Assembly: GCA_014237715.1 (NCBI GenBank)
Contig: JAAZZG010000002.1
Span: 228,841 to 292,840, forward strand
DNA: 64,000 nt
Source of the DNA: Acidimicrobiales bacterium
GTDB lineage: Bacteria; Actinomycetota; Acidimicrobiia; Acidimicrobiales; MedAcidi-G1
Reading direction: 5' to 3'
This document shows, piece by piece, positions 17,425-26,392 of this stretch; position 1 is the first letter of the stretch; each line of letters opens with the position of its first letter. Under the pieces are notes generated by a model, which saw only the letters and a program-made list of their open reading frames with translations, made no database searches and was not told where the DNA came from. Both the position numbers and the translations under genes were made by a program.

Positions 17425-17820
17425 ATGAGCGAGACCGCTGCCTCACCGACGGGTTATTTGACGGTTCTCGTGGCCACCGATGCCGACCACGTCCACGACG
17501 AGGTGGATGCTGCCCTCGAAGGCGACCACACGGTGGTCCGGGTACACACCGGAGCCGAGGTGCTGGCCGCGGTGGCCGCCCACGAGCCGGCGCTGGTGGT
17601 GCTCGACCTCCAGATCGGGAACATGGGTGGCATGGCCACTTGTATGGACCTTCGCCTCGAGCAGCGGGCCGACCGGATCCCCGAGCAACGGATCGTGATG
17701 CTCCTGGACCGCGATGCAGATGCCTTTCTGGCCCAGCGGGCCGAGGCGGACGCCTGGATGGTCAAGCCGGTCGACGCCCTCATCCTGCGACGCACCGCCC
17801 GTGATGTACTCGCCACCTGA
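17425..17820 (+). CDS. Single-domain response regulator receiver
   Basis: 131 residues from ATG 17425, with no output domain. Receiver motifs: acidic pair near the N-terminus (VATDADHVHDE), phosphoacceptor Asp in ALVVLDLQIGNMGG (about residue 60), a Ser/Thr position replaced in RIVMLLDRDADAFL, and the conserved lysine in WMVKPVDALIL (about residue 113). The IGNMGG loop instead of the usual MPxxxG is shared with some actinobacterial receivers. It is divergent from the STAS gene. A short stretch (17821-17923) with no gene separates it from tRNA-Pro. Confidence 0.9.
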   Translation: MSETAASPTGYLTVLVATDADHVHDEVDAALEGDHTVVRVHTGAEVLAAVAAHEPALVVLDLQIGNMGGMATCMDLRLEQRADRIPEQRIVMLLDRDADAFLAQRAEADAWMVKPVDALILRRTARDVLAT

Positions 17821-17923
17821 ACACACCCGTGACCCACGGAAGGCGACCTGAACGGGGCCATCCGAACTGGCCCGGTGGGCACGACCGGTCCCAGTAGGGC
17901 GCCGGTACCCTTGCCCGCTGAAA

Positions 17924-18000
17924 CGGGTAGTGGCGCAGCTTGGTAGCGCGCCTCGTTCGGGACGAGGAGGTCGTGGGTTCAAATCCCGCCTACCCGACCA
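17924..18000 (+). tRNA. tRNA-Pro (anticodon CGG)
   Basis: A 77-nt cloverleaf with encoded CCA. Acceptor cgggtag pairs with ctacccg; D arm gcgc/gcgc; anticodon stem cctcg/cgagg around ttcggga, so the anticodon is CGG; T arm gtggg/cccgc around ttcaaat; discriminator A then CCA at 17998-18000. Just downstream lies a lower-GC stretch with another tRNA-like end. Confidence 0.95.
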
Positions 18001-18175
18001 GGGGGTCTCGGCAGGTTATTGAAAACGGCTCGGCAGGTTTCAACCACCCAAAGTGGTCTCCTTCGACTTGACCACGGTGTCTGAGGGTTCCCTGGCAAGT
18101 GAGTTGGCTGGTGTCCCGTGTCGAGATGGCATGTGAATGCATGCCAAAGACAGTCCAGAGAAATGCCCTAGGGGC

Positions 18176-18234
18176 AATGATCTGAGAACTGCAATCCGCA
18201 GGTTCCGGGTTCGAATCCCAGGGGGCGCACTCCA
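18176..18234 (+). other. tRNA 3'-end-like relic, possible attachment-site remnant
   Basis: The stretch around 18205-18234 (ccgggttcgaatcccagg then gggcgcactcca) looks like a T arm, acceptor 3' strand and CCA-like tail, and gaactgcaatccgcagg just before it looks like part of an anticodon arm. No 5' acceptor or D arm matches upstream, so there is no complete tRNA. Such halves are left when elements integrate into tRNA genes. The T stem has one mismatch. It sits 180 bases past tRNA-Pro at the edge of a lower-GC islet. Confidence 0.45.
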
Positions 18235-18343
18235 ACAGCCAGAACGGGACCCAGGTTCCCGGTCCATCGGACAAGCCCGTTCGGGGCAGCGCGGGCATCG
18301 AGGGGTGGAACTCTATAGACGCTGGTCTTGAACCTATTTGCCT

Positions 18344-19189
18344 CTACCCGATCGGCCCCTTCTGATCAATCTCTTGGTCGCTATCCGACTTCCGAGCCGA
18401 CCGAATTCGTACGGCGAAGGCGAGAATGGCAGCAAGCCCTAGACCGCCAACTAGACCACCAACAAGAAACAGACCGCTTGACGATGCATTGTCTGAGTTG
18501 TCGGAACGGGACATGTCCGCTGAGGCGTAGAACGAAGTTCGACTCTCGTCTCCGAATAGGTCTAGTTCCCAGTTGAAAGTAGAACCTTGGGTCGAGTCGG
18601 CATTGTGATCGACAGGTGCCCCAGGCAGCGTGACCTCAAAAACCATCTTTGGCTCATCAAGTGCCAAATCGAACACTTTGGCCATCGCTGCCATTTCTTC
18701 AAACGACATGTCCTCGTCGAAGTCTGCGGTTAGGTCGGAAACATCGAGATCGAAGAAAACCGTCTGGTTCTCTACCCAGAGGCGGATCGGCATCCCGTCA
18801 GCCGTAGAGAGTTCTGTAAGGTCGAAATCTGTAAAGGAGAAGGAAATCTCGGCGCCACACCACCCGTCCTTCGAAAGTTCACGCGCCTCGGCACCTGCTG
18901 GCATGTCAGACATAGCGGACTCATTGATCATCTCCGCGCAAAGGTCGCCAGCGTCTTCGTCCGAGAAGGCCTCAGCTAATTCAGTGAGTGTTTCCGAAAG
19001 TAACATCTCGATTTCCACGGTCCCGGTGCCGTCAGGTTCAACCCTGATAGCCATATCCATTCGGAGACAGCCGGTAGCGGTCGTCAGGACCACCACAACT
19101 AAAGCGAGACGTTTCAACCAGCTGGATGAGAAGTTAAACAAGGCGATCACCGCCCCCGACCATTTCCCCTGGGGCCATCTCCCCATCAT
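18344..19189 (-). CDS. LppM-like lipoprotein with C-terminal membrane helix
   Basis: 281 residues from ATG 19189; a GTG at 19150 would give a more compact signal peptide. Lipobox TATGC (ALVVVVLTTATGCLRMDM) predicts lipid anchoring. The following MAIRVEPDGTGTVEIEMLLSE and later paired strands match the LppM-type domain pattern found in mycobacterial lipoproteins. A hydrophobic helix (SSSGLFLVGGLVGGLGLAAI) near residues 245-270 leads to a short basic cytosolic tail. The gene is visibly less GC-rich than its neighbours, with A- and T-ending codons, and stands alone behind tRNA-Pro and a tRNA-end relic, which suggests acquisition by transfer. Family assignment is tentative. Confidence 0.75.
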   Translation of the reverse strand: MMGRWPQGKWSGAVIALFNFSSSWLKRLALVVVVLTTATGCLRMDMAIRVEPDGTGTVEIEMLLSETLTELAEAFSDEDAGDLCAEMINESAMSDMPAGAEARELSKDGWCGAEISFSFTDFDLTELSTADGMPIRLWVENQTVFFDLDVSDLTADFDEDMSFEEMAAMAKVFDLALDEPKMVFEVTLPGAPVDHNADSTQGSTFNWELDLFGDESRTSFYASADMSRSDNSDNASSSGLFLVGGLVGGLGLAAILAFAVRIRSARKSDSDQEIDQKGPIG

Positions 19190-19409
19190 TCCAGACAGGC
19201 GTGGCTAGGTAGCCGTTGAACTCCACGGCCATCACACTACGGGCCGACCAGCGACCCTGGCGGAGTGAGCATGAGCGGTACCGGGACGTGTGGCCAAGGA
19301 CGACGGTTCGACCGTGCAGGTCTCCAAGTGCCCGAACGACCACGGAAAGATCAAGTCCCCACTGTGTTGTGGCGCCGACATGGCGTGCGCTTTCTGAACA
19401 GACTCCTGA

Positions 19410-19430
19410 TCCGGACCTGACGGGTCCGGA
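19410..19430. terminator. Intergenic hairpin, possible terminator
   Basis: Perfect 8-bp stem tccggacc with a 5-base loop, 12 bases past the stop of the minus-strand methyltransferase gene. No T-tract follows on either strand, so termination is uncertain. The rest of 19190-19442 shows no convincing gene. Confidence 0.45.
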
Positions 19431-19442
19431 CGTTCTGACAGG

Positions 19443-20099
19443 TCAGCGAAGACGGAATACGGCGACCGGCGACGTCTGGTCAACGTTGGGTCCGGCACCG
19501 TAGGTGACCACCCGATGGATGGTCGGCTCGATGATGGTTCCGGCGGCCACATCGTTGGCGAACCGGGCCTCGAAGCCGTGGGCCGTGAAGTGGTCGGGGT
19601 TGATTCCGATGGCGAACAGCGCCCCTGGCCGGGCAATGCGATACAGCTCGTCGAACGCGTCGGGCCCCACATGGCCATGGGTGAACGTGCCACAACTGAC
19701 AACGGCCCCGTAGGAATTGCCGACCAGGGGCAGCACGGCTGTCAGGTCGCCCACGTGGAGACTCGAGTAGACGGCCTCACCCGACGCTGTCGACTTGGTG
19801 CCAGCCTGCTCCAACATCTCCGGCGACAAGTCGAGGCCGTCGAGTGGTGACGGGCAGCGGTGGTCGAGCCGCAGCGCCTCACCGACCAGACCGGTGCCGC
19901 AACCGACATCGAGCACCGGCCCGTCGGAAGGAGTCACCGAGGCGAGAAGGGCCCCTGCCACCCCGAGGTGGTACCGGTAGGCGTTCTCCTTGATGAACCC
20001 CGATTCGTAGCTGTCGGCCCACCGGGCGTACAAGTTTCGGTTGTCGTCCGGAGTCTCGACCGCGTAGGCATCAGCCAGGTCGAAATCGCCGTCACCCAT
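19443..20099 (-). CDS. SAM-dependent methyltransferase, class I
   Basis: 218 residues from ATG 20099. Class I (Rossmann) methyltransferase motifs: motif I VLDVGCGTGLVGEAL at about 63-77, motif II region LDGLDLSPEMLEQA, and motif III-type LPLVGNSYGAVVSCGTFTHGHVGPDAF. The N-terminal DDNRNLYARWADSYE resembles the UbiE/Williams-Beuren-type start. Substrate unknown. Nothing nearby indicates the pathway; the gene stands between a lower-GC islet and a small hypothetical gene. Confidence 0.88.
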   Translation of the reverse strand: MGDGDFDLADAYAVETPDDNRNLYARWADSYESGFIKENAYRYHLGVAGALLASVTPSDGPVLDVGCGTGLVGEALRLDHRCPSPLDGLDLSPEMLEQAGTKSTASGEAVYSSLHVGDLTAVLPLVGNSYGAVVSCGTFTHGHVGPDAFDELYRIARPGALFAIGINPDHFTAHGFEARFANDVAAGTIIEPTIHRVVTYGAGPNVDQTSPVAVFRLR

Positions 20100-20240
20100 C
20101 TACTCCACCTCTACCTCGAATTGATCATTGAACCCATGCGCTCCCCACAGGAGGGAGAGTGAAAGATCTATCCGAGGGCTCGGAGTAGCACAAGGCCTCC
20201 GAGCTTTCGGAAACGCACCACTTGCCTCCCCGGAACGCGA

Positions 20241-20268
20241 CGGAGCCGGGGCATTGGCCCCGGCTCCG
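20241..20268. terminator. Strong 12-bp hairpin, no T-tract
   Basis: Perfect stem cggagccggggc with an attg loop. It lies 34 bases past the stop of the minus-strand gene at 20302, so it probably ends that transcript, although there is no T-run after it on either strand. Such U-less hairpins are common in high-GC genomes. Confidence 0.6.
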
Positions 20269-20301
20269 ATTCGCGTGTTGGTTCGCCCGAGAGGCGCCCG
20301 A

Positions 20302-20556
20302 TCAGGCAGCAAGATCCAAATCGGCGATGTCCCGGTTGGCCTCGGTGTCGGCCGCCTTGTGAACGGGCGGAACCGGACGCTGCCGGTCAGCCACCATCTG
20401 CTGTCCGAGGGACATGATCGTCCGCACGGCCCGGTCGTTGAAACCGGCGAAGTGGCCGTAGCCGGCAGCCTGGTTCAGGGCCAGAAAGAGGTCCTGCTGT
20501 GGGTGCCGGAGGTTGTGGAATGAACGGTTGCTGGAACGCAGCTTGTTGGAACGCAT
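20302..20556 (-). CDS. Small hypothetical protein
   Basis: 84 residues from ATG 20556; no strong ribosome-binding site. Composition is mixed, with a helical centre (DLFLALNQAAGYGHFAGFNDRAVR as a 24-residue region) and an acidic C-terminus, unlike the Arg/Pro-rich shadow frames of this genome. No motif, signal peptide or family recognised. A strong hairpin follows its stop, which supports a real transcript. Confidence 0.5.
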   Translation of the reverse strand: MRSNKLRSSNRSFHNLRHPQQDLFLALNQAAGYGHFAGFNDRAVRTIMSLGQQMVADRQRPVPPVHKAADTEANRDIADLDLAA

Positions 20557-20730
20557 GGCTTGCTCTGTTTCACTGTGGTCCGACGGCCGTCGTCCGGATT
20601 CAGCCGGGGGGCTCGTCGAAGCTGTTGTTGTGTCTGACCTGCTCCGATGGCCCCTCCATTTGGAAGTTACCCATCGGTAGATCGCTGCATAGATTCTGGG
20701 GTATCAGTCACGCGAATCCACGGCGACTGT

Positions 20731-20744
20731 GGTCACAGGTGACC
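20731..20744. promoter_or_regulatory. 14-bp palindrome, possible operator
   Basis: GGTCAC-AG-GTGACC in the 234-base stretch between the small gene at 20302-20556 and the sulfatase gene. The rest of that stretch shows nothing else that I can assign. It could serve a promoter for the small minus-strand gene. No regulator is nearby. Confidence 0.35.
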
Positions 20745-20790
20745 CCGGTCGCACCCCAGTACTGGGCAACCGACCGTGGCGATCCGACGG

Positions 20791-22308
20791 TCAGGTGCCG
20801 AGGACGATCATTCCTCCGGGCAGTGCCAGATGGTCCGAGAGTTCCTGCTCGTCGGTGGCCATCCGCCAGTCCAGGAGAGCCGCCGCGTACCCGGCCATCA
20901 ACGGGTGGTCGCCAAGGGGTTCACACTCGTCCGGATCACCCTCGAGGTCGAAGAAGATCGGCGCCATCCCGGCGAAGTGCACGTACTTGCCTCGGTGGTC
21001 CCGGTGCACCGCGAGGTTGCACCGGTGACCGTCCAGCCCATCCAACTCCCTGGAACCAGCCCACGCCCGGAAATCAAATTCCCAATGCGCAGCGGTACGC
21101 CAGCCGTCCGGCAGACCACCGTCGGCAACCGATCCGTCAAGGAAGGGACGCAGTGATCGGCCCTGACACTGCCGGGGCACCTCGGCACCGGCCAGGTCGA
21201 GCACCGTGGGCATCACGTCGATGTTCTCGGTGAAGCCCTCCACCACCTGGCCCGCCCCACCGGTGCAGGCCGTTTCGATTCCGGTACCTCCGGGAGCGCG
21301 GACGATCAACGGGATGTAGAACGCCTGGTCGTGGAACCCCAGCTTTGACATGAGGCCGTGGTCCCCGAGCATCTCGCCGTGGTCCGAGGTCACAACCACA
21401 ACGGTCTCGTCGGTGGCTCCCAGCTCGTCCAGAGCCGTGAGGAGGAGGCCCACCTGGGCGTCGACCTCGGCCATCATCCCGTAGTAGGTGGCCCGCACCT
21501 GCCGGAGGTCGAGGTCGTCACCCGGCGGCCGGTAGGCACCGAAGGCGCGCGCGGCGGTCACGAACGGGTGGGTATCGACTCCGCCGTCCACGAGGGGATC
21601 GGGCACCGTCGCTGGATCGACGAGATCGTGGTACGGCGCTGGCGCCGTGAACGGTGGGTGGGGTCGGTAGATCGACGCGTGGACAAACCACGGGTCGCCG
21701 ACGCTCTCCAGCCGGGCGAGTTCGTCGATCACCTCCCCGACCAGAAACGCCGTCTCGGTCTCCTCGGCGGCAAACGGTGGTGGTGGCCACGACGCCCCCC
21801 GACCCGCCGGGATGGCCACGTCGTCGCGGGGCCGCAAAAACCGCTCGCGATCCGACACGTCGTGACCCCGGGCCTCCAGCCACCGGTACCAGGGCTCCCG
21901 ATGTTCGGGTAGGTCAAGCCCCACCCGGAACCCGGGCAGCGGACCCTCGTAGTCCCCGAGCCTCGGATCGCCCGCGGACACGGTGCGCGGGTCGACCGTG
22001 GTATCGGTATGGCCGAACAGCACCGGGTCGTACCCCACGGACCGCATGGCCAGGGCCACGTTGGTGAAGCGGGCGTCCAGCGGGGTGCCGTTCAGAACCG
22101 ACCGGTGCACGTGCTGGTAGGTGCCGGTAAGCAGGCTGGCCCGGCTGGGTCCGCACGGCGCGGCCTGCGCGAAGTGCGAGGCGAACCGCACCCCCTCCGC
22201 GGCAAGACGGTCCAGGTTCGGGGTGGACACCGATGGGTGGCCAGCCGCCGAAAGGCAGTCACCACGCCACTGGTCCAGGGTCACCAGCAGAACGTTGGGT
22301 CGTCGCAT
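20791..22308 (-). CDS. Type I sulfatase
   Basis: 505 residues from ATG 22308. Hydrolyses sulfate or related esters with a formylglycine cofactor made from a cysteine. Motifs: metal-binding start NVLLVTLDQWRGDCLSAAGHP; signature CGPSRASLLTG with the modified Cys at residue 52 (CxPSR); and the metal site VVVVTSDHGEMLGDHGL about 300-316. No signal peptide is visible, so it is probably cytosolic, and it needs a formylglycine-generating enzyme, which is not in this window. The substrate cannot be told. It is divergent from a DMT transporter gene 73 bases away. Confidence 0.93.
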   Translation of the reverse strand: MRRPNVLLVTLDQWRGDCLSAAGHPSVSTPNLDRLAAEGVRFASHFAQAAPCGPSRASLLTGTYQHVHRSVLNGTPLDARFTNVALAMRSVGYDPVLFGHTDTTVDPRTVSAGDPRLGDYEGPLPGFRVGLDLPEHREPWYRWLEARGHDVSDRERFLRPRDDVAIPAGRGASWPPPPFAAEETETAFLVGEVIDELARLESVGDPWFVHASIYRPHPPFTAPAPYHDLVDPATVPDPLVDGGVDTHPFVTAARAFGAYRPPGDDLDLRQVRATYYGMMAEVDAQVGLLLTALDELGATDETVVVVTSDHGEMLGDHGLMSKLGFHDQAFYIPLIVRAPGGTGIETACTGGAGQVVEGFTENIDVMPTVLDLAGAEVPRQCQGRSLRPFLDGSVADGGLPDGWRTAAHWEFDFRAWAGSRELDGLDGHRCNLAVHRDHRGKYVHFAGMAPIFFDLEGDPDECEPLGDHPLMAGYAAALLDWRMATDEQELSDHLALPGGMIVLGT

Positions 22309-22381
22309 CGTCCCGCATACTGCCAGCCCCGCCGACTCCCGGGCAGCAGGTGGCGCACACGACCGCCACTAACGTCCGGCG

Positions 22382-23314
22382 ATGGTCAAGTCATCCACCC
22401 TGCGGTCCCTCAGGGACAGGATTCCCCAATCCGGGCGGCCCCTCGGCCTGCTGCTGGCCTTCACCGGGATGTTCCTGGTCTCTACCGACGCCCTGTTGGT
22501 TCGGGTGGCCGAACGCGACTCCGAGGTCGACGGCTGGACCATCGCCTTCATGGTCGGCGTCTTCTCCTCACCGGTGGCCTGGAGTCTGGCCATCCGAAAG
22601 ATCGGGCGTCACCTGGGACGTGAACTAGTCCGGTGGCGACGCCCGCTCCTAGTGACCGGGCTGCTGAGCGCGGTCGGCACCACGGCTTTCCTGACGGCAG
22701 TGACCCTGACCGCTGCATCCAACGTGGTGGCCATCATCGCCTCGGGACCCATTTTTGCTGCCGTCCTGGCCCGGATCGCCCTCCATGAGCGCACCTCGAT
22801 GCGAACCTGGCGGGCCATCGGTCTGACCCTGATTGGCATCGTGGTGATCGTTGGTGGGTCGATGGCCGCTGAGGGAATCGCCGGCGACCTGGTGGCCCTG
22901 CTCGCCATCATGAGCTTCGCCGTCAACCTCGTGATCTGGCGCCGGTACCCCGAACTGCCCCGCACCCTGGTGGTCGCCGTCGCTGCCACCTGCATCTTCC
23001 TGATGACCGTGGTTCCCGCCGACCCCTCACTGCTCGATCGACGGGCCCTGCTAGCCACTCTGGCCATGGGCGGACTCTTCGGACCGATCGCCCGGCTATG
23101 CATGTCGACGGCCACCCGCCACGCCCCACCCGCCGAGGTCAGCCTCTTCACACCCGTGGAGACGGTCGCCGCATCGCTGTGGGTGTGGCTGTGGTTCGAC
23201 GAAGTACCGGCTACCCCGACGTTCATCGGCGGCGTCATCGTGGTGGCCTCTGTGTTCTACGGACTGACCGGTCCGGCCCGAGAGGTCGACCCTCAACCCC
23301 CGAGGCAAGCATGA
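22382..23314 (+). CDS. EamA/DMT family transporter
   Basis: 310 residues from ATG 22382 with about ten hydrophobic helices in the two-repeat EamA layout (for example LLLAFTGMFLVSTDALLVRV, LLVTGLLSAVGTTAFLTAVT, IVVIVGGSMAAEGIAGDLVA, FIGGVIVVASVFYGL). EamA proteins move small organic metabolites, often as exporters; the substrate is unknown. Its stop overlaps the next start as ATGA (23311-23314), so it is translationally coupled to the YbaK-family gene. Confidence 0.9.
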   Translation: MVKSSTLRSLRDRIPQSGRPLGLLLAFTGMFLVSTDALLVRVAERDSEVDGWTIAFMVGVFSSPVAWSLAIRKIGRHLGRELVRWRRPLLVTGLLSAVGTTAFLTAVTLTAASNVVAIIASGPIFAAVLARIALHERTSMRTWRAIGLTLIGIVVIVGGSMAAEGIAGDLVALLAIMSFAVNLVIWRRYPELPRTLVVAVAATCIFLMTVVPADPSLLDRRALLATLAMGGLFGPIARLCMSTATRHAPPAEVSLFTPVETVAASLWVWLWFDEVPATPTFIGGVIVVASVFYGLTGPAREVDPQPPRQA

Positions 23315-23847
23315 CCCCACCCCACGACGCGTCAGATCCGGTGCTCGACCAGTTGGAAGCACTGGATATCGAACACGAGGTGATGGCGTGCGATCCCGCG
23401 TTGGCCGACACAGCCGACTTCTGTGCCGCCTACAACATCGACCCCGCAGATTCAGCCAACGCCATCCTGGTGGCCGGCAAGGCCCGCGAAGGCGAAGAAA
23501 GGCCCTTCGCCCTCTGCCTGGTGCTGGCCACACACCGCCTCGACGTCAACGGCACCGTCCGCCGGCGGCTGGGCTCCCGCAAGGCCTCGTTCGCCGGAGC
23601 CGACGAGACGGCGACCCTGACCGGCATGCAGATCGGTGGCGTCACCCCGTTCGGGCTACCCGACGGCTGCACCGTTCCTATCTGGATCGATGCCGATGTG
23701 ATGGCCCGGAACCGAGTAGTGGTCGGTGGCGGCTCGCGCGACCGCAAGCTGCTGCTGCCTCCAGTCGGGCTGCTGGCCCTTCCGGGAGCCGAGGCGGTCA
23801 ACTACCTGGCACGCCTCGTCCCTCCGCAGCCCTCGCCCGAGGTCTGA
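23311..23847 (+). CDS. YbaK/ProX-type aminoacyl-tRNA deacylase domain protein
   Basis: 178 residues from ATG 23311, overlapping the EamA stop by four bases (ATGA). YbaK/prolyl-tRNA-synthetase-associated domain: the central NAILVAGKAREGEERPFALCLVLATHRLD, the GSRKASFAGADETATLTGMQIGGVTPFGL region with the family catalytic lysine in the SRKASF segment, and a C-terminal IWIDADVMARNRVVVGGGSRDRKLLLPP. Related proteins hydrolyse mischarged tRNA, such as Cys-tRNA(Pro) or Ala-tRNA(Pro). Free-standing here; actual substrate unknown. Confidence 0.88.
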   Translation: MTPPHDASDPVLDQLEALDIEHEVMACDPALADTADFCAAYNIDPADSANAILVAGKAREGEERPFALCLVLATHRLDVNGTVRRRLGSRKASFAGADETATLTGMQIGGVTPFGLPDGCTVPIWIDADVMARNRVVVGGGSRDRKLLLPPVGLLALPGAEAVNYLARLVPPQPSPEV

Positions 23848-23885
23848 TCACCGGTCGTCCGGGTTAGCCCGGCCGGAACGCAGTC

Positions 23886-24236
23886 TTACGAACGCGTCAG
23901 GTGTCGGGCCAGTGCGTCACGGGCACTGCCCGGAGGCGCCTCGTCGACCAGGTGGCGCACGGTGTCGTCCCGCCCGAGTGCTCCCAGCAGGTCGACGGCC
24001 ATGGTGTCCACGACGCACAGACTGTCCAGCCGGGTCCCTTCGGTGAGCGGGTCAGCGATCAGACCGTCGATCGCCGGGCCGGCCGCCAACTCGGCCCGCA
24101 CCAACTTGATCGCCGCGGCCTCCAACTCGTCAAGAGCGTCGAGGGCCCGCATAACCTGGGTCGCCTGACCTCTGGGGAGGAGGCCTTCAGCTTGCAAATC
24201 ATCGGTCGACACCCGTTGAGTGTGGATCGAACACAC
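23886..24236 (-). CDS. Hypothetical helical protein
   Basis: 116 residues from ATG 24236; a GTG at 24209 is an alternative. The sequence is mainly helical (LQAEGLLPRGQATQVMRALDALDELEAAAIKLVRAELAAG), without signal peptide, membrane segment or known motif. Composition is protein-like and uses GC-ending codons; the opposite-strand frame looks like shadow. It is convergent with the YbaK-family gene and divergent from the MazG-like gene. Family not recognised. Confidence 0.5.
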   Translation of the reverse strand: MCSIHTQRVSTDDLQAEGLLPRGQATQVMRALDALDELEAAAIKLVRAELAAGPAIDGLIADPLTEGTRLDSLCVVDTMAVDLLGALGRDDTVRHLVDEAPPGSARDALARHLTRS

Positions 24237-24289
24237 GCGCGATCGGTGGATGCCCGCTGACCTGCCCGGCGACCGGTACCGTCCGCCTC

Positions 24290-24541
24290 GTGGAACTCGT
24301 CGAAGTGCAGACGCTGGTGGAAGACCTTTACGGCGAGGTCGACCGGGCTCGGGGAATCCCGGCCACCGTGGCCTGGCTCTGCGAAGAACTCGGCGAGCTG
24401 GCTCAGGCCACCCGCAAGGGCACGACCGAGCAGCAGCTCCACGAGTTGGGCGACGTGATGGCTTGGTTGGCCAGCCTGGCCAACCAGTTGGGCTTGTCGC
24501 TGGATGAGGCGATGGCCCGCTACGTGACGGACCCTCCGTAG
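24290..24541 (+). CDS. MazG-like nucleotide pyrophosphohydrolase
   Basis: 83 residues from GTG 24290. Metal-binding all-alpha NTP pyrophosphohydrolase pattern: EELGELAQATRKG at about 31-43 (EExxE) and the second part HELGDVMAWLASLANQLGLSLDEAM (ExxD-type) at about 50-75. Such small MazG-like proteins remove non-canonical nucleoside triphosphates or act on dCTP/dUTP. Convergent with asd, with 30 bases between the stops. Confidence 0.88.
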   Translation: MELVEVQTLVEDLYGEVDRARGIPATVAWLCEELGELAQATRKGTTEQQLHELGDVMAWLASLANQLGLSLDEAMARYVTDPP

Positions 24542-24571
24542 ACCGGCCCCGGCAACAGGCCGGAATCGGGT

Positions 24572-25669
<1,098 letters not shown>

Positions 25670-26392
25670 CTATTTGGAAACGGGTGCGAAAAGGTCTGGC
25701 ATCGACTCCATGATCGGAAAGCCGTGGCCACAGGCCTGATCGACGAAGGCCCCCAGACGTCGAGCCGACAGATCCAGTTCCCCGGCTTTGACCACCGGGG
25801 AGTCGAGCACATAGGTGAAGACCAGGGCCTGAAGGCGCGGCATGGTAACCGTCTCGGGGTTCAGGCGGTCCAGTTGGATTCCCAGATCGGCGTAGACCCG
25901 GTTCAACAGGCCCACGTCGGCTCGGAGCTCGGCGGGCACCCGGTTATTGGTCCACGCCAGCAGGTTCCGGGTGGCCAGCAACAGGGCGTGTTGGCTGCGC
26001 GGATCCAAGAGGCCGTCGTCGGGTAGCACCCGCTCCACCTCGAGGATCAACTCGCCGGACTCGACGGCCAGCTCGGCGCAGAAACCAACGGCCGCCTCGG
26101 GGATCGGTCCGCCGGCCAACGAGGTGGTCGGGGTGACGCTGGTCGACGGCGCCATCGACGTCGAGGCAGGCACGGTGGTGCTCGGAACCATCGTCGTCGA
26201 GGGGGCCTCGGTGGTCGCGGGCGCCGACGTGGTAACCGGGGTCTCTCCGATGGTTGTCGGCGTCGGGGCGGTCAGTGTCGACCCCCCACCACAGGCCGAT
26301 GCCACCAGACTGGTTACCGCGACCAGAACTGGCACCACAGTTCGTAAGACGGACCTGATCACCGCCGCGCCACCTTCCGACATCAGCCCCAC
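25670..26392 (-). CDS. Putative lipoprotein, Thr/Ser/Pro-rich linker
   Basis: 240 residues from ATG 26392. Lipobox SACGGG (VPVLVAVTSLVASACGGG) near residue 34 predicts a lipid-anchored surface protein. A Thr/Ser/Pro-rich linker (PTTIGETPVTTSAPATTEAP and onward) spans about 40-95 and a helical domain with several conserved-looking Leu/Arg runs follows (LLDPRSQHALLLATRNLLAW). Its start overlaps the end of the upstream lipoprotein gene by 10 bases. Function unknown. It shares architecture with that neighbour, but the two mature domains do not clearly match. Confidence 0.72.
   Translation of the reverse strand: MGLMSEGGAAVIRSVLRTVVPVLVAVTSLVASACGGGSTLTAPTPTTIGETPVTTSAPATTEAPSTTMVPSTTVPASTSMAPSTSVTPTTSLAGGPIPEAAVGFCAELAVESGELILEVERVLPDDGLLDPRSQHALLLATRNLLAWTNNRVPAELRADVGLLNRVYADLGIQLDRLNPETVTMPRLQALVFTYVLDSPVVKAGELDLSARRLGAFVDQACGHGFPIMESMPDLFAPVSK

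Noticed and set aside
18000..18300. Minus-strand peptide with WDSNPEP behind tRNA-Pro.
   Set aside because: Such peptides are well-known spurious translations of tRNA T-arm sequence; used here only as a sign of the tRNA-end relic.
20499..21233. Plus-strand frame over the sulfatase 3' region.
   Set aside because: It is an Arg/Pro-rich shadow opposite a well-supported sulfatase.
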